Assembly: GCF_009883795.1 (NCBI RefSeq)
Contig: NZ_CP033868.1
Coordinates: forward strand, 431,501 to 495,500
DNA length: 64,000 nucleotides
Origin: Coxiella endosymbiont of Amblyomma sculptum
GTDB lineage: Bacteria > Pseudomonadota > Gammaproteobacteria > Coxiellales > Coxiellaceae
Direction: 5' to 3'
The translations under genes and the position numbers were made by a program. The notes below the pieces were generated by a model, which saw only the letters and a program-made list of their open reading frames with translations, was not told the DNA's origin and made no database searches. Positions 8,698-18,910 of the stretch are shown in pieces. Every line of letters starts with the position of its first letter. Position 1 is the stretch's first letter.

Positions 8698-9232
8698 AAA
8701 AAAATCTGTTATATTAAAACGAGATACGCTAGTGACCTTAATACCTTCAGGGGTATCAACTAAGATTCTTAGAGGATCTGCGGTGACTGTTGTACAAAAC
8801 TTGGGAGATACTTTTACGATAAGATTTTCCGGAAGACTGGCTCGAATTGAATCGAAAGATGCGGATGCTTTAGGAAAATCCGTTAGAAATGCCTTACAAT
8901 GTTTCGTATCTGACGCTTCTGTAAAAGAGAAAGTGTGGTCTCAACTTAGTACTGTGTTCGATCCAGAAATTCCAGTTAACATTGTAGAATTGGGGTTGAT
9001 ATATACTTGCGATGTCGAATGTTTGAAAAATGACGACTTTCATGTGGTCATTGCAATGACTTTAACTGCTCCCGGATGTGGTATGGGGCCAATATTAGTA
9101 GAAGATGTTAAACGTAAAGTTTTAGCTATACCTCAGGTAAACGTTGTAAAAGTAGATCTTGTCTTTGATCCTCCTTGGAGTCGAGAAATGATGTCTGATT
9201 CTGCTAAATTGCAGTTGGGGGTTTTTTATTAG
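8678..9232 (+). CDS. sufT: SUF-associated MIP18-family protein SufT
   Basis: SufT is a DUF59/MIP18 protein that helps mature Fe-S proteins, known mostly from genetics. The DUF59 core occupies residues 85-175 with the signature DPEIPVNIVELGLIY, the block TLTAPGCGMGPILVEDV including the conserved cysteine, and VDLVFDPPWSREMMS. The N-terminal 80 residues (VTLIPSGVSTKILRGSAVTV) are the extension that separates SufT from short MIP18 proteins. I start at ATG 8678, with a TTG directly before it. Last gene of the cluster. Confidence 0.9.
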   Translation: MTIRKHEKKSVILKRDTLVTLIPSGVSTKILRGSAVTVVQNLGDTFTIRFSGRLARIESKDADALGKSVRNALQCFVSDASVKEKVWSQLSTVFDPEIPVNIVELGLIYTCDVECLKNDDFHVVIAMTLTAPGCGMGPILVEDVKRKVLAIPQVNVVKVDLVFDPPWSREMMSDSAKLQLGVFY

Positions 9233-9274
9233 CAATTGAACAACAAAAGATTCAAGATTTTCAAGATTTTTTTA

Positions 9275-9934
9275 ATGATACAAAGTAAGAATTGCTGGCT
9301 CCAGGAACACAGAAAGGATTTTTATGTCAAATGTGCGAAACAGCGGGGTTATGTTTCGCGATCAGCTTTTAAGCTCTTGGAAATTAACAAAAAATACGGG
9401 ATTTTTAAATCCGGGATGTCTGTAATCGATTTAGGAGCATCACCGGGAGGGTGGTTTCAGGTAGTTAAAAAAATCGTCGGCCCCCAAGGATTGGTCGTTT
9501 CTGTGGATCTTTTACCTATGCATCCGTTTTTAAAAGGTGATTTTATCCAAGGGGATGTTCGTAAAATAAAAACTCTTTGTCGTCTGCGTGAGATGATCTG
9601 TAAAAGACCTAAACAGAAAGCAGATTGTATTATCTCTGATATAGCTCCAAATATTTCAGGCATTAAGAATACCGATCAGTCGAGATCATTACATTTAGTT
9701 GAATTGGTATGGAATTTCTCTAAAAATTTTTTGATAGCCAAAGGAGGAGGGTTTTTAGCTAAAATTTTCCAAGGTCCGGATACTAGTGTTTTTTTAACGA
9801 GTTTGCGTTCCTACTTTAAGAGAATCAAACTGCTCAAACCAAGTGCTTCACGATCCAAATCGAGTGAAATTTATATACTGGCTACTGAATTTCTGGGCTA
9901 TAATCGGCAGGCGCAAAAAGAGGTAATACCTTGA
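9275..9934 (+). CDS. rlmE: 23S rRNA (uridine 2'-O) methyltransferase RlmE (FtsJ)
   Basis: RlmE methylates the 2'-OH of U2552 in 23S rRNA late in 50S assembly. The SAM site [11 protein letters not shown] and the K-D-K-E catalytic set can be placed in [27 protein letters not shown] and SSEIYIL. I start at ATG 9275 ([12 protein letters not shown]) because the E. coli protein aligns from there. An upstream TTG at 9236 would add a poorly conserved leader, part of it encoded by a 9-base tandem duplication (9252-9269). Its stop overlaps the ftsH start, as in many gammaproteobacteria. Confidence 0.95.
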   Translation: MIQSKNCWLQEHRKDFYVKCAKQRGYVSRSAFKLLEINKKYGIFKSGMSVIDLGASPGGWFQVVKKIVGPQGLVVSVDLLPMHPFLKGDFIQGDVRKIKTLCRLREMICKRPKQKADCIISDIAPNISGIKNTDQSRSLHLVELVWNFSKNFLIAKGGGFLAKIFQGPDTSVFLTSLRSYFKRIKLLKPSASRSKSSEIYILATEFLGYNRQAQKEVIP

Positions 9935-11817
9935 GTGGAATGATTAAGAATTTATTGCTTTGGTTAGCAATTGCGGTTGTTCTCATTACAGTTTTTAGTA
10001 ATTTTGGTGTACGTCAACTTGACGTTCGGCCCTATAGCTACTCGCAATTTATTCAAGCGATTAATGAAAATAAAGTCAGCAGAGTGGTAATTCAAAGTCA
10101 TGAGATTAAAGGAATAACAAGAGACGATAAACGTTTCACTACCTATTTGCCTATAGAAGATAAAGATTTGATTAATCGACTCATAATCAAAGGTGTAGAT
10201 GTAAAAGGCGAACCTCCCAAACAACAAAGTTTATTGTTGCACGTACTTATCAGTTGGTTGCCTTTTCTTGTTTTGATTTTTGTATGGATCCTATTTATGC
10301 GTCAGATGCAAGGAGGAGGTCGTGGCGGTGGACCTTTATCGTTTGGACGTAGTAAGGCGCGATTGCTTAATCAAGATCAAATCAGAATAACTTTTAATGA
10401 TGTAGCTGGCATAGAAGAGGCAAAAGAAGAAGTTAAAGAACTAGTCGATTTTTTGAGAGATCCAAACAAATTTCAACGACTAGGTGGGAAAATGCCTTGT
10501 GGTATATTGCTTATTGGTCCTCCTGGTACGGGAAAAACTCTTTTAGCCAAAGCCGTTTCCGGAGAGGCCAAAGTACCATTTTTTACAATATCGGGTTCTG
10601 ATTTTGTAGAAATGTTTGTAGGAGTTGGTGCTTCTCGTGTGCGAGATATGTTTGATCAAGCAAAGAAACAGTCACCATGTATCATCTTTATTGATGAAAT
10701 TGATGCTGTAGGTCGTCATCGTGGTGCGGGGTTAGGAGGTGGACATGATGAGCGAGAACAAACTCTAAATCAACTTCTGGTAGAAATGGACGGTTTTGAG
10801 GGGAAAGAAGGTATTATTGTAATAGCGGCAACCAACCGACCCGATGTTCTTGATCCTGCTTTGTTGCGTCCAGGTCGTTTTGACCGGCAGGTGGTGGTCC
10901 CTCTTCCGGATATTAGAGGACGTGAGCGTATTCTGCAAGTTCATATGAATAAATTGCCTGTAGCGTCTGATGTTAAAGTTTCTACCATTGCTCGAGGTAC
11001 TCCAGGGTTTTCTGGAGCGGATTTGGCTAATGTTGTTAACGAAGCTGCCTTACTTGCGGCACGTGGAAATAAAGAGACTGTTGGAATCGCTGAATTTGAA
11101 TGCGCAAAAGACAAAATTATGATGGGGGCCGAAAGACGTTCCATGGTAATGAGCGATGAAGAAAAAAAGCTGACGGCTTATCATGAATCAGGTCACGCTA
11201 TTGTGGGATTACACATGTCTGAACACGATCCTGTTTATAAAGTTACAATTATTCCGAGAGGTCGTGCTTTAGGGGTGACAATGTTCTTGCCGGAACAAGA
11301 TCGTTACAGTGTAAGTAGATGTCTTTTGGAATGTCAATTGGCAGGATTGTTTGGCGGGCGAATTGCCGAAGAGCTTATTTTTGGAAAATCTCGAGTGACC
11401 ACAGGTGCATCTAACGATATAGAAAAAGCGACTGATATTGCTCGTAATATGGTGACAAAATGGGGATTATCGCCTAAATTAGGTCCTTTAACTTATCGAG
11501 AAGAAGAAGGCGAAGTGTTTCTCGGACGCTCTGTAACACGACATAAAGACATTTCTGAATCGACTAGTAAAGAAATTGATTCAGAGGTTCGCCGTATTAT
11601 TAATTCGGCCTATGAAACAGCAAAAAGAACTCTAGAAAAACATGTAGATCAGCTTCATCTTATGGCTAGTGCATTAATTAAGTACGAAACTATTAATGAA
11701 GTGCAAATTAAAGAGATTTTGTCTGGAAGAGAACCTTCCCCACCTCCGGAGTGGAAAGAGGACAAAGGAGATCGTGATACTTTAGTGTCGATAAAAAAAG
11801 ATTTGCCTTCTTCCTAA
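9931..11817 (+). CDS. ftsH: ATP-dependent zinc metalloprotease FtsH
   Basis: FtsH is a membrane-anchored hexameric AAA+ protease that degrades short-lived cytosolic and damaged membrane proteins. It has two transmembrane helices (about residues 4-22 and 102-122) flanking a periplasmic domain. Further along are Walker A GPPGTGKT, Walker [12 protein letters not shown], the second region of homology ([20 protein letters not shown]), the zinc motif HESGH and the third ligand region. Its 628 residues are typical. The TTG at 9931 is the likely start: AGAGGT at 9919-9924 is six bases upstream, and TTGA overlaps the rlmE stop. ATG 9940 is the alternative. Confidence 0.97.
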   Translation: MSGMIKNLLLWLAIAVVLITVFSNFGVRQLDVRPYSYSQFIQAINENKVSRVVIQSHEIKGITRDDKRFTTYLPIEDKDLINRLIIKGVDVKGEPPKQQSLLLHVLISWLPFLVLIFVWILFMRQMQGGGRGGGPLSFGRSKARLLNQDQIRITFNDVAGIEEAKEEVKELVDFLRDPNKFQRLGGKMPCGILLIGPPGTGKTLLAKAVSGEAKVPFFTISGSDFVEMFVGVGASRVRDMFDQAKKQSPCIIFIDEIDAVGRHRGAGLGGGHDEREQTLNQLLVEMDGFEGKEGIIVIAATNRPDVLDPALLRPGRFDRQVVVPLPDIRGRERILQVHMNKLPVASDVKVSTIARGTPGFSGADLANVVNEAALLAARGNKETVGIAEFECAKDKIMMGAERRSMVMSDEEKKLTAYHESGHAIVGLHMSEHDPVYKVTIIPRGRALGVTMFLPEQDRYSVSRCLLECQLAGLFGGRIAEELIFGKSRVTTGASNDIEKATDIARNMVTKWGLSPKLGPLTYREEEGEVFLGRSVTRHKDISESTSKEIDSEVRRIINSAYETAKRTLEKHVDQLHLMASALIKYETINEVQIKEILSGREPSPPPEWKEDKGDRDTLVSIKKDLPSS

Positions 11818-11956
11818 GAGAAAGAATCCAAATTCCTGTACTCGGGAAAAAATCTTTCCTCTGAAGACCAATCAGTATAGCTTGTTTTCTCTCGAAATAA
11901 GAATCAGGAGTAAAGAAATGTTACAAGACTTAATGGTAATCGAGTAAAATATTTCT

Positions 11957-12814
11957 ATGTCAGAAGTGAAATTTCGTCTACAGCTAAGAAAAAATAGAGA
12001 AATTGTCTTTTCTAATCCGGTTGTTATGGGAATCGTAAATGTTTCTCCCAACTCTTTTTATAATCCTCACTTTGATGCAAGTTCTGCTTTTTATACGGCG
12101 GAGAAAATGATTTGCGATGGAGCCGATATATTGGATATTGGCGGGGAAGCCACTAATCCTCTAGTGGATATCAATACAGATTCTCCGTCTCTTCAAGTGG
12201 AACTCGATCGATTGGTTCCGATTGTCGAAGGAATAAAAAAACGTTTCGATGTTTTAATTTCTGTTGATACCAGTCGCCCCCAAGTTATGCAAGCAACAAT
12301 AGACGTTGGAGCGGATATTATTAATGATCAACGATCTTTGCGAATTGAAGGCGCATTGAAAGTTGTAAAAAAATCAAAAAGCGCTGTATGTCTGATGCAT
12401 TTCCCTGGTCCAAGGCAATCGAGTGCGGTTTCATATGAGCATGTTTTGGCCATTGTGAAAAAAGATTTGCAAACTGCTGTAGAACGCTGTGAAAATTATG
12501 GACTTTCACGAAATCAAATGATTATTGATCCTGGTTTTGGTCAAGGTCACTTTGGAAAAAATTTAAAGGAAAATTTTTATTTGTTGAATCGTCTCTCTGA
12601 ATTCTTGTCTTTTGGATTGCCTATATTATCGGGATGGTCTCGAAAATCGATGATCGGTGACGTTTTAAATCAACCGCCAAAGAATCGATTGTTTGGAAGC
12701 ATCGCTGCTGATGTATTGGCTGTTTATCAAGGTGCTGCTATTGTTCGTACTCACGACGTTAAAGCCAGTCGGGAAGCGATTTGTATTGCTGAATATGCTC
12801 GAAGATTACTCTAG
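11957..12814 (+). CDS. folP: Dihydropteroate synthase
   Basis: FolP condenses p-aminobenzoate with dihydropterin pyrophosphate in folate synthesis, and is the sulfonamide target. The TIM-barrel motifs MGIVNVSPNSF, GADILDIGGEATNP, ISVDTSRP and GWSRKSMIG are in order, and the pterin-binding DPGFGQGHFGKN is present. Odd point: the usual TPDSFSDGG active-site loop reads SPNSFYNPH, with Asp replaced by Asn and the paired glycines lost. Length 285 residues. The order ftsH-folP-glmM is a classic gammaproteobacterial cluster. folE and folC lie elsewhere in this window. Confidence 0.94.
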   Translation: MSEVKFRLQLRKNREIVFSNPVVMGIVNVSPNSFYNPHFDASSAFYTAEKMICDGADILDIGGEATNPLVDINTDSPSLQVELDRLVPIVEGIKKRFDVLISVDTSRPQVMQATIDVGADIINDQRSLRIEGALKVVKKSKSAVCLMHFPGPRQSSAVSYEHVLAIVKKDLQTAVERCENYGLSRNQMIIDPGFGQGHFGKNLKENFYLLNRLSEFLSFGLPILSGWSRKSMIGDVLNQPPKNRLFGSIAADVLAVYQGAAIVRTHDVKASREAICIAEYARRLL

Positions 12815-12851
12815 TTGCGTTCGGGACGAAACTGTAAATATAAATAGAAAA

Positions 12852-12871
12852 AAGGAATAAGAAGGAATAAG
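12852..12871. repeat. 10-bp tandem duplication doubling the glmM ribosome-binding site
   Basis: Unit AAGGAATAAG occurs twice in a row (12852-12861, 12862-12871), ending one base before the glmM ATG at 12873. Both copies carry AAGGA. Only the second is at the normal six-base distance. Confidence 0.9.
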
Positions 12872-12872
12872 A

Positions 12873-14249
12873 ATGCAAAAGAAATATTTTGGAACCGATG
12901 GAATTCGAGGGCAAGTTGGAAAGTCGCTTATTAATGCCGAATTTATGTTGAAACTTGGTTGGGCGATAGGGGTGATTTTAGCAGATAATCGACATTCAGC
13001 GACTGTTTTGATTGGAAAGGATACACGAATTTCGAGCTATATGATCGAATCGGCGTTACAAGCCGGATTGTCTTCTGCCGGAGTCAACACCAAATTGACA
13101 GGTCTTATACCCACACCAGCCGTTGCGTACTTAACGCATTTTGCACACGCCGATGCAGGAATTGTAATCAGCGCGTCGCATAATAGTTATCCTGATAACG
13201 GAGTGAAATTTTTCGATAAGTACGGTTTTAAATTTTCCGATAAATTAGAAAGAGCAATTGAAGAAAACATTGAAAAACCAATGCGTACAGTTTCGATCAA
13301 CCGTTTAGGGAAATCTTCGCGAATGTATGAATCCTATAATCAGTATATCGAATTTTGCAAAAGTAATTTTCCTTCTCGTGTATCTCTGAAACAATTTAAG
13401 ATTGTCATTGATTGCGCCAACGGTGCCACTTATTCCATTGCTCCTAGAATTTTCCACGAGTTAGGTTCTGATGTGATTACTATTGGCGATGAACCTAATG
13501 GATTTAATATCAACTATGGATACGGAGCGACTGATACTCAGCAGCTTCAAATAAGCGTTCTTAAACACAAAGCTGATGTTGGTATAGCTTTTGATGGTGA
13601 TGGAGATCGACTGATTATGGTAGACGATTGTGGCGCTAGAGTCGATGGGGATGAATTACTGTGCATTATAGCTATCGACCGTTTTCGTTTTCAGAAAAAA
13701 AACTACCCACTAGGAGTTGTAGGTACTGTAATGAGCAATTTGGGATTAGAACAAACGCTAAAGCGCCACCACATTGCATTTGAACGGTCTCCAGTAGGAG
13801 ATCGTTACGTTCTAGAATTAATACAACAAAAAGGTTGGTTCTTGGGAGGCGAATCTTCTGGTCATATTGTTGATCTTAGCCGTACTACTACAGGAGATGG
13901 TATTATTACTGCTTTGCAGGTATTGAGAATTATGCAAAAAACAAGCAATTCTCTGTCGGATTTGAAGAAAGTAATGGTTAAATATCCACAAATTTTAATT
14001 AATGTTCCTGTTGATAATGATGAACTTGATGTGCAGTGTCCAATTCTTAGAAAAGTGGTGACAGAAGCAGAAAAAAGATTACGTGGTAAGGGTCGTATAT
14101 TGTTACGTCCATCTGGAACAGAACCTGTAGTGCGAGTAATGGTAGAAGGATACGATGAAGAAGTCATAAAAAAGACCGCTGAAACTTTGGTAATGTCAGT
14201 AGAGCGATCCGTATTCTACAGGAGTGGATTGTCCTGTAATCGAAACTGA
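12873..14249 (+). CDS. glmM: Phosphoglucosamine mutase
   Basis: GlmM converts glucosamine-6-phosphate to glucosamine-1-phosphate for peptidoglycan and LPS precursors. The phospho-serine loop is ISASHNSYPDNG, the magnesium site is AFDGDGDR, the sugar-binding loop is GGESSGH, and the phosphate-binding loop is LLRPSGTEPVVRVMVEG. Length 458 residues against 445 in E. coli; the last dozen residues are extra. ATG 12873 follows a duplicated AAGGA. It follows folP closely and probably shares its transcript. Confidence 0.96.
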   Translation: MQKKYFGTDGIRGQVGKSLINAEFMLKLGWAIGVILADNRHSATVLIGKDTRISSYMIESALQAGLSSAGVNTKLTGLIPTPAVAYLTHFAHADAGIVISASHNSYPDNGVKFFDKYGFKFSDKLERAIEENIEKPMRTVSINRLGKSSRMYESYNQYIEFCKSNFPSRVSLKQFKIVIDCANGATYSIAPRIFHELGSDVITIGDEPNGFNINYGYGATDTQQLQISVLKHKADVGIAFDGDGDRLIMVDDCGARVDGDELLCIIAIDRFRFQKKNYPLGVVGTVMSNLGLEQTLKRHHIAFERSPVGDRYVLELIQQKGWFLGGESSGHIVDLSRTTTGDGIITALQVLRIMQKTSNSLSDLKKVMVKYPQILINVPVDNDELDVQCPILRKVVTEAEKRLRGKGRILLRPSGTEPVVRVMVEGYDEEVIKKTAETLVMSVERSVFYRSGLSCNRN

Positions 14250-14427
14250 AGAAGTTCAAGAAGTTCCGAAGTTCCACTGCTTTGTTTGGGTTACAAATTG
14301 TGAAAGTAAACAAATCCAGCGGTTCATGTTGTCTCTCATAGGAAAGTGTAAAGAGGGTTGATTTTTACTACTCGACAAATTACCGATAAATAGATACACT
14401 CTCAGGCTAATTCAAGGGAGTACAATT

Positions 14428-15900
14428 ATGATGAGGATTAGCGAGAAAGCTCTGACTTTTGACGACGTCTTGTTGTTGCCTGGATACTCGGAAGTCCTAC
14501 CTGGAGATGTTTCCCTCACCACTCATCTGACTCGAAACATAACCCTTAATATTCCCCTATTATCCGCCGCTATGGATACTGTAACCGAAGCAAAATTGGC
14601 TATCGCGTTGGCTGAAGCGGGAGGTATTGGAATTTTGCATAAAAATATGAGCCCCGAACGTCAAGCAAATGAGGTTCGAAAAGTAAAAAAGTTTGCAAAC
14701 GGTATTGTATTCAATCCAATCATTGTGTCTCCAAAGAATACTATTGGAGAATTTAAAAAAATGACAAGCGTATACAATATTTCGGGCCTTCCTGTCGTAG
14801 AAGACAAGAAACTCGTTGGTATTATAACCAGTCGTGACATTCGTTTTGCGTTAGATATGAAACAGAAAGTCGCTACTTTAATGACTCCAAAAGAACGTCT
14901 TATTACTGTCAAAGAAAATGCTACAAGAGAAGAAATCGTTGATCTTTTTCGACAACATAGAATAGAAAAACTTCTTATGGTTAATAGATATTTTGAATTA
15001 TGTGGATTAATCACTATGAAAGACATTTTACGTTTAAACAAAAATCCAGATTCCTGTAAAACTGTCTCTGGACAGCTGCGAGTGGGTGCAGCGATAGGCA
15101 CAGGAAAAGAAGATCCTGACCGCATTTCCGCTTTGGTAGCGGAAGGTGTTGATGTTCTAGTGATAGATACCGCCCATGGCCACTCAAAGCGGGTGATCGA
15201 ACAGGTAAAATGGATCAAGCAAAATTATCCAGATGTACCTGTTATTGCTGGAAATATAGCTACCGCTTCGGCGGCAAGGGCATTGGCCAATTCTGGAGTT
15301 GATGCAGTCAAAGTGGGAATAGGACCGGGTTCTATCTGCATAACTCGTATCGTATCGGGCACAGGGGTACCGCAGATTACTGCTATTGCGCAAGTGGCTT
15401 CCGAATTGAGAAACGACAATATCTTCATTATTGCAGATGGTGGAGTGCGGTTTTCTGGAGATATCTGTAAAGCGATTGCAGCCGGTGCGCACACTGTGAT
15501 GATTGGCGGTTTGTTCGCCGGTACCGAAGAAGCACCAGGAGAAGAAATTTCGTATCAAGGTCGTTCTTATAAATCTTATCGCGGTATGGGCTCTACTGGA
15601 GCTATGTTTGGAACCTATGGTTCGTCGGATCGATACTTTCAAGAATCACAGAAAATTCAAACAAAGTACGTACCCGAAGGTATTGAGGGCTGTGTCCCGT
15701 ACAAAGGTCCATTGCGAGAAGTTATACACCAATTGATTGGTGGTTTGCGTTCTGGAATGGGTTATACAGGATGCAAAACAATTAAAGACATGCAAACAAA
15801 AACCCGGTTTATTCGAATAACGAACGCAGGAGCCCGAGAGGGCCACATACACGACGTAGTTCTAACAAAAGAATCGCCTAATTATTCGTTGGAAAAGTAA
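14428..15900 (+). CDS. guaB: Inosine-5'-monophosphate dehydrogenase
   Basis: GuaB oxidises IMP to XMP with NAD, the committed step to GTP. The barrel carries catalytic-loop cysteine GPGSICITR and the phosphate-binding [13 protein letters not shown]. The flap region is [10 protein letters not shown], and two CBS domains are inserted at about residues 95-200. Its 490 residues match the long bacterial form. AAGGGAG at 14414-14420 is seven bases before ATG 14428. It is followed 55 bases later by guaA, forming the guaBA pair. Confidence 0.97.
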   Translation: MMRISEKALTFDDVLLLPGYSEVLPGDVSLTTHLTRNITLNIPLLSAAMDTVTEAKLAIALAEAGGIGILHKNMSPERQANEVRKVKKFANGIVFNPIIVSPKNTIGEFKKMTSVYNISGLPVVEDKKLVGIITSRDIRFALDMKQKVATLMTPKERLITVKENATREEIVDLFRQHRIEKLLMVNRYFELCGLITMKDILRLNKNPDSCKTVSGQLRVGAAIGTGKEDPDRISALVAEGVDVLVIDTAHGHSKRVIEQVKWIKQNYPDVPVIAGNIATASAARALANSGVDAVKVGIGPGSICITRIVSGTGVPQITAIAQVASELRNDNIFIIADGGVRFSGDICKAIAAGAHTVMIGGLFAGTEEAPGEEISYQGRSYKSYRGMGSTGAMFGTYGSSDRYFQESQKIQTKYVPEGIEGCVPYKGPLREVIHQLIGGLRSGMGYTGCKTIKDMQTKTRFIRITNAGAREGHIHDVVLTKESPNYSLEK

Positions 15901-15955
15901 AAGAACATCTTATTTTAAGTTTCTGTTTATTTTGCACTAGAAAGTGTGTAATGGC

Positions 15956-17530
15956 GTGTCCAAAAAGATTTGTCATCATAGAATTCTGATTTTCGATTTT
16001 GGTTCACAGTATACGCAGTTGATTGCCCGGAGGGTTCGAGAAATTGGAGTGTATTGCGAATTGGTTTCTTGCGATGTTGATGAGGAAAACATCCGCAGTT
16101 TTGATCCTCGAGGTATTATTCTATCCGGAGGTCCTGAAACAGTTACCGTAAGTCGTTCCTCACGCGCTCCTTCTATCGTTTTTAAAATTGGCTGCCCGGT
16201 ATTGGGAATTTGTTACGGTATGCAAACAATGGCGTATCAATTGGGTGGAAAGGTTATGAACAACAAAGCCGAATTCGGTTACGCAGAATTGCAAGTGCTA
16301 AACTCTACACTACTATTTAAAAATATTGGCGATCGCATCTCTACTGAAGACATTCCTTTGTTAGATGTTTGGATGAGTCACGGTGATATTGTTACGCAAT
16401 TGCCTCAGGGATTTGAGGTTATTGCCAGAACTAGTAGTTCTCCCTATGCGGCAATGGCTGATTTTCGTCGAAAGTTTTTCGGTTTGCAATTTCACCCTGA
16501 AGTCACTCACACTTCTCAAGGATTTAATATTTTGACTCGATTTGTTAAAGACATTTGCCAGTGTCAAACGATATGGACGACAAGAAATATCATTGCAGAC
16601 AGTATTCGTAATATTCGCAACACAATTAAAGGAAAAGAAAAAGCAATTGTGGGATTATCTGGTGGTGTAGATTCTGCTGTAACAGCAGCTGTTATACATA
16701 GAGCGATTGGCGATCGTCTAGTATGTGTTTTGATAGACACCGGATTGCTCCGTTTGCGCGAAGCGGATGAAGTCCTATGTGTATTCAAAAAGTGGGGTAT
16801 AAAGATCGTTTATATTGACGCAAAAGACCGCTTTATGAAATCTTTGGTAGGTGTATTGGATCCAGAAGAAAAACGTAAAATTTTGGGTGAACAATTCATT
16901 CGTGTTTTTGAAAAAGAAGCTAAAAAATTAGATACCAATTGGTTAGGTCAAGGAACAATTTATTCAGATGTTATTGAATCTGCGAAGACAATAACTGGAA
17001 AAAAAAGATGCGTTATTAAAACACATCATAATGTGGGAGGATTGCCGCTCCAAGTAGATTTAAAACTTATTGAGCCATTGCGGGAATTGTTTAAAGACGA
17101 AGTTTGGAAATTAGGTTTGGAATTAGGTTTGCCTTACAATGTAGTGTATCGACATCCGTTTCCTGGTCCTGGATTGGCTGTTCGAATTTTAGGGGAAATT
17201 AAGATTAAGTACATTGATATATTGCAACGTGCCGATGCGATTTTTATCGAAGAATTGAAAAAGCACAATTATTACTATTCGACAAATCAAGCTTTTGTCG
17301 TTTTTATGCCGATAAAATCGGTTGGTGTTAAAGGAGATGCGCGTCATTACGGTTATGTAGTAGTTTTGCGAGCTGTAAAAACTACAGATTTTATGACAGC
17401 ACAGTGGGCAGAATTACCTTATAAATTCTTAGCAGAAGTTAGTCAGAGGATTATAAATGAAATCAGAGAAATATCACGTGTAGTTTATGATATTACCAAC
17501 AAACCCCCCGCGACAATTGAGTGGGAGTAA
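15956..17530 (+). CDS. guaA: GMP synthase (glutamine-hydrolysing)
   Basis: GuaA aminates XMP to GMP with glutamine and ATP. The N-terminal class I amidotransferase has the nucleophile in LGICYGMQ and the HPEVTHT histidine-glutamate pair. The ATP pyrophosphatase P-loop is LSGGVDSAV, and the C-terminal dimerisation domain ends in [11 protein letters not shown] use GTG 15956 because the resulting nine residues before the DFGSQYTQL region match the E. coli spacing exactly. GTG 15944 would add four residues. About 524 residues, the usual size. Confidence 0.96.
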   Translation: MSKKICHHRILIFDFGSQYTQLIARRVREIGVYCELVSCDVDEENIRSFDPRGIILSGGPETVTVSRSSRAPSIVFKIGCPVLGICYGMQTMAYQLGGKVMNNKAEFGYAELQVLNSTLLFKNIGDRISTEDIPLLDVWMSHGDIVTQLPQGFEVIARTSSSPYAAMADFRRKFFGLQFHPEVTHTSQGFNILTRFVKDICQCQTIWTTRNIIADSIRNIRNTIKGKEKAIVGLSGGVDSAVTAAVIHRAIGDRLVCVLIDTGLLRLREADEVLCVFKKWGIKIVYIDAKDRFMKSLVGVLDPEEKRKILGEQFIRVFEKEAKKLDTNWLGQGTIYSDVIESAKTITGKKRCVIKTHHNVGGLPLQVDLKLIEPLRELFKDEVWKLGLELGLPYNVVYRHPFPGPGLAVRILGEIKIKYIDILQRADAIFIEELKKHNYYYSTNQAFVVFMPIKSVGVKGDARHYGYVVVLRAVKTTDFMTAQWAELPYKFLAEVSQRIINEIREISRVVYDITNKPPATIEWE

Positions 17531-17535
17531 AGGAG

Positions 17536-17569
17536 ACAATTTTGTTGTTGTAAAATTTAGCAAAATTGT
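17536..17569 (+). terminator. Weak terminator-like hairpin after guaA
   Basis: ACAATTTTG at 17536-17544 can pair with CAAAATTGT at 17561-17569 (nine AT-rich pairs, 16-base loop), followed by a short T stretch. It lies a few bases after the guaA stop. The low GC content makes it a weak call. Confidence 0.3.
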
Positions 17570-17730
17570 TATTTAGGACAAATACAATTGAAATTATTTA
17601 ATTTCAGAAGAAAAAAGAATATATACATTCTACATTTATTCAACACATCATGATTGAATGTAAATCTGCGCTGATTTAAATTCTGTATGGTGGTACTAAA
17701 CGGATTTAATTGCAAACTGTGTAAAAATCT

Positions 17731-18870
17731 ATGAAAAACAAGCTTTCTGTTTCAGTACTTTGCGGTGGTCGTTCTGTTGAGCACGAAATTTCTATCCAAT
17801 CGGCTAGAAATGTAGTGGTTTCTTTAAATCCCAACAAATATGAGGTTTCTGTAGTATTTATTGATCACAATGGCAGTTGGTACCTAATTGATCACATCGA
17901 AAATTTTTTGACTCAAACTCCTCAGAACTTGATCTCTACTCGAAAGAGTGCTCCCATTACTGTTGTATTGGGAGAACAAATAAGATCTTGGAGGTCGCTC
18001 GACGGAAAAAGTTTCTACAAGGTAGATTGTGTCTTTCCCATGATTCACGGAACTCATGGGGAAGACGGTATTTTGCAAGGATTTCTGGAGGTATTGAACC
18101 TACCCTATGTAGGTGCTGATATTCATAGTTCTTCCATTTGTATTCAAAAAGATGTTACGAAAAACTTATTACGAGCGGAAGGAATATTAGTGGCTGATTG
18201 GTATACGTTGTGGTCCAATGATCGATTGGAAGGTGTATATTCGAACCTTACCAATCAATGGAGAACTGATGAACTGTTTGTAAAAGCTGTAAATTTAGGT
18301 TCTTCTGTAGCTGCTTGTCTCGTAAGAAATGCAATAGAATTTCAAAAAGGAGCTGAAAATATTTTTTGTTATGATAATCGACTTATTGTTGAACCGAGAA
18401 TATTCGGACGAGAAATTGAATGCGCTGTCTTGGGAAACAACAACGAAAATCTTCAAACTTCTTTGCCAAGTGAAATCGCATTCGACAAATACGATTTTTA
18501 TTCTTACAAAGCAAAATATATAGATTCCAGTGGGGTCAAGACTACTTTGATTGTCACAGATCTCTCAAAAGAAATAATCCGAAAGATTCGGAAAACAGCT
18601 GTTGATGCTTTTAAAGTCGTTCGATGTTCTGGAATGGCGAGAGTAGATTTTTTTCTGACTACTCAGAATCAAATTGTAGTAAATGAAATAAATACGATTC
18701 CAGGATTTACTGACACTAGTATGTATCCAAAAATGTGGGAATCGATAGGATTATCCTACTCTGCATTATTGGATCGATTGATTGAGTTGGCACTAGAACG
18801 CTACCGGGATCGGAAAAAATTAATTTTTCGTTACGATAAACCTTCAAGAACACATGGGATTGAGAAATGA
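17731..18870 (+). CDS. ddl: D-alanine--D-alanine ligase
   Basis: Ddl joins two D-alanines for the peptidoglycan stem, using product from alanine racemase (alr is also in this window). ATP-grasp motifs are present: LCGGRSVEHEISI at the N-terminus, MIHGTHGEDGILQGFLE, QKDVTKNLL, EIECAVLG, MARVDFF and NEINTIPGFT for the magnesium and nucleotide sites. Its 379 residues are nearer the longer DdlA type (about 364) than DdlB (about 306). No cell-division genes are next to it, unlike E. coli ddlB. Confidence 0.95.
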   Translation: MKNKLSVSVLCGGRSVEHEISIQSARNVVVSLNPNKYEVSVVFIDHNGSWYLIDHIENFLTQTPQNLISTRKSAPITVVLGEQIRSWRSLDGKSFYKVDCVFPMIHGTHGEDGILQGFLEVLNLPYVGADIHSSSICIQKDVTKNLLRAEGILVADWYTLWSNDRLEGVYSNLTNQWRTDELFVKAVNLGSSVAACLVRNAIEFQKGAENIFCYDNRLIVEPRIFGREIECAVLGNNNENLQTSLPSEIAFDKYDFYSYKAKYIDSSGVKTTLIVTDLSKEIIRKIRKTAVDAFKVVRCSGMARVDFFLTTQNQIVVNEINTIPGFTDTSMYPKMWESIGLSYSALLDRLIELALERYRDRKKLIFRYDKPSRTHGIEK

Positions 18871-18910
18871 TCACCGGCATGATGCATTATAAAAGCGAAA
18901 ATTGTTAGCA

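Noticed and set aside
14661-15642. Long minus-strand frames opposite guaB
   Set aside because: Both lie wholly inside intact guaB, and their translations lack recognisable motifs.
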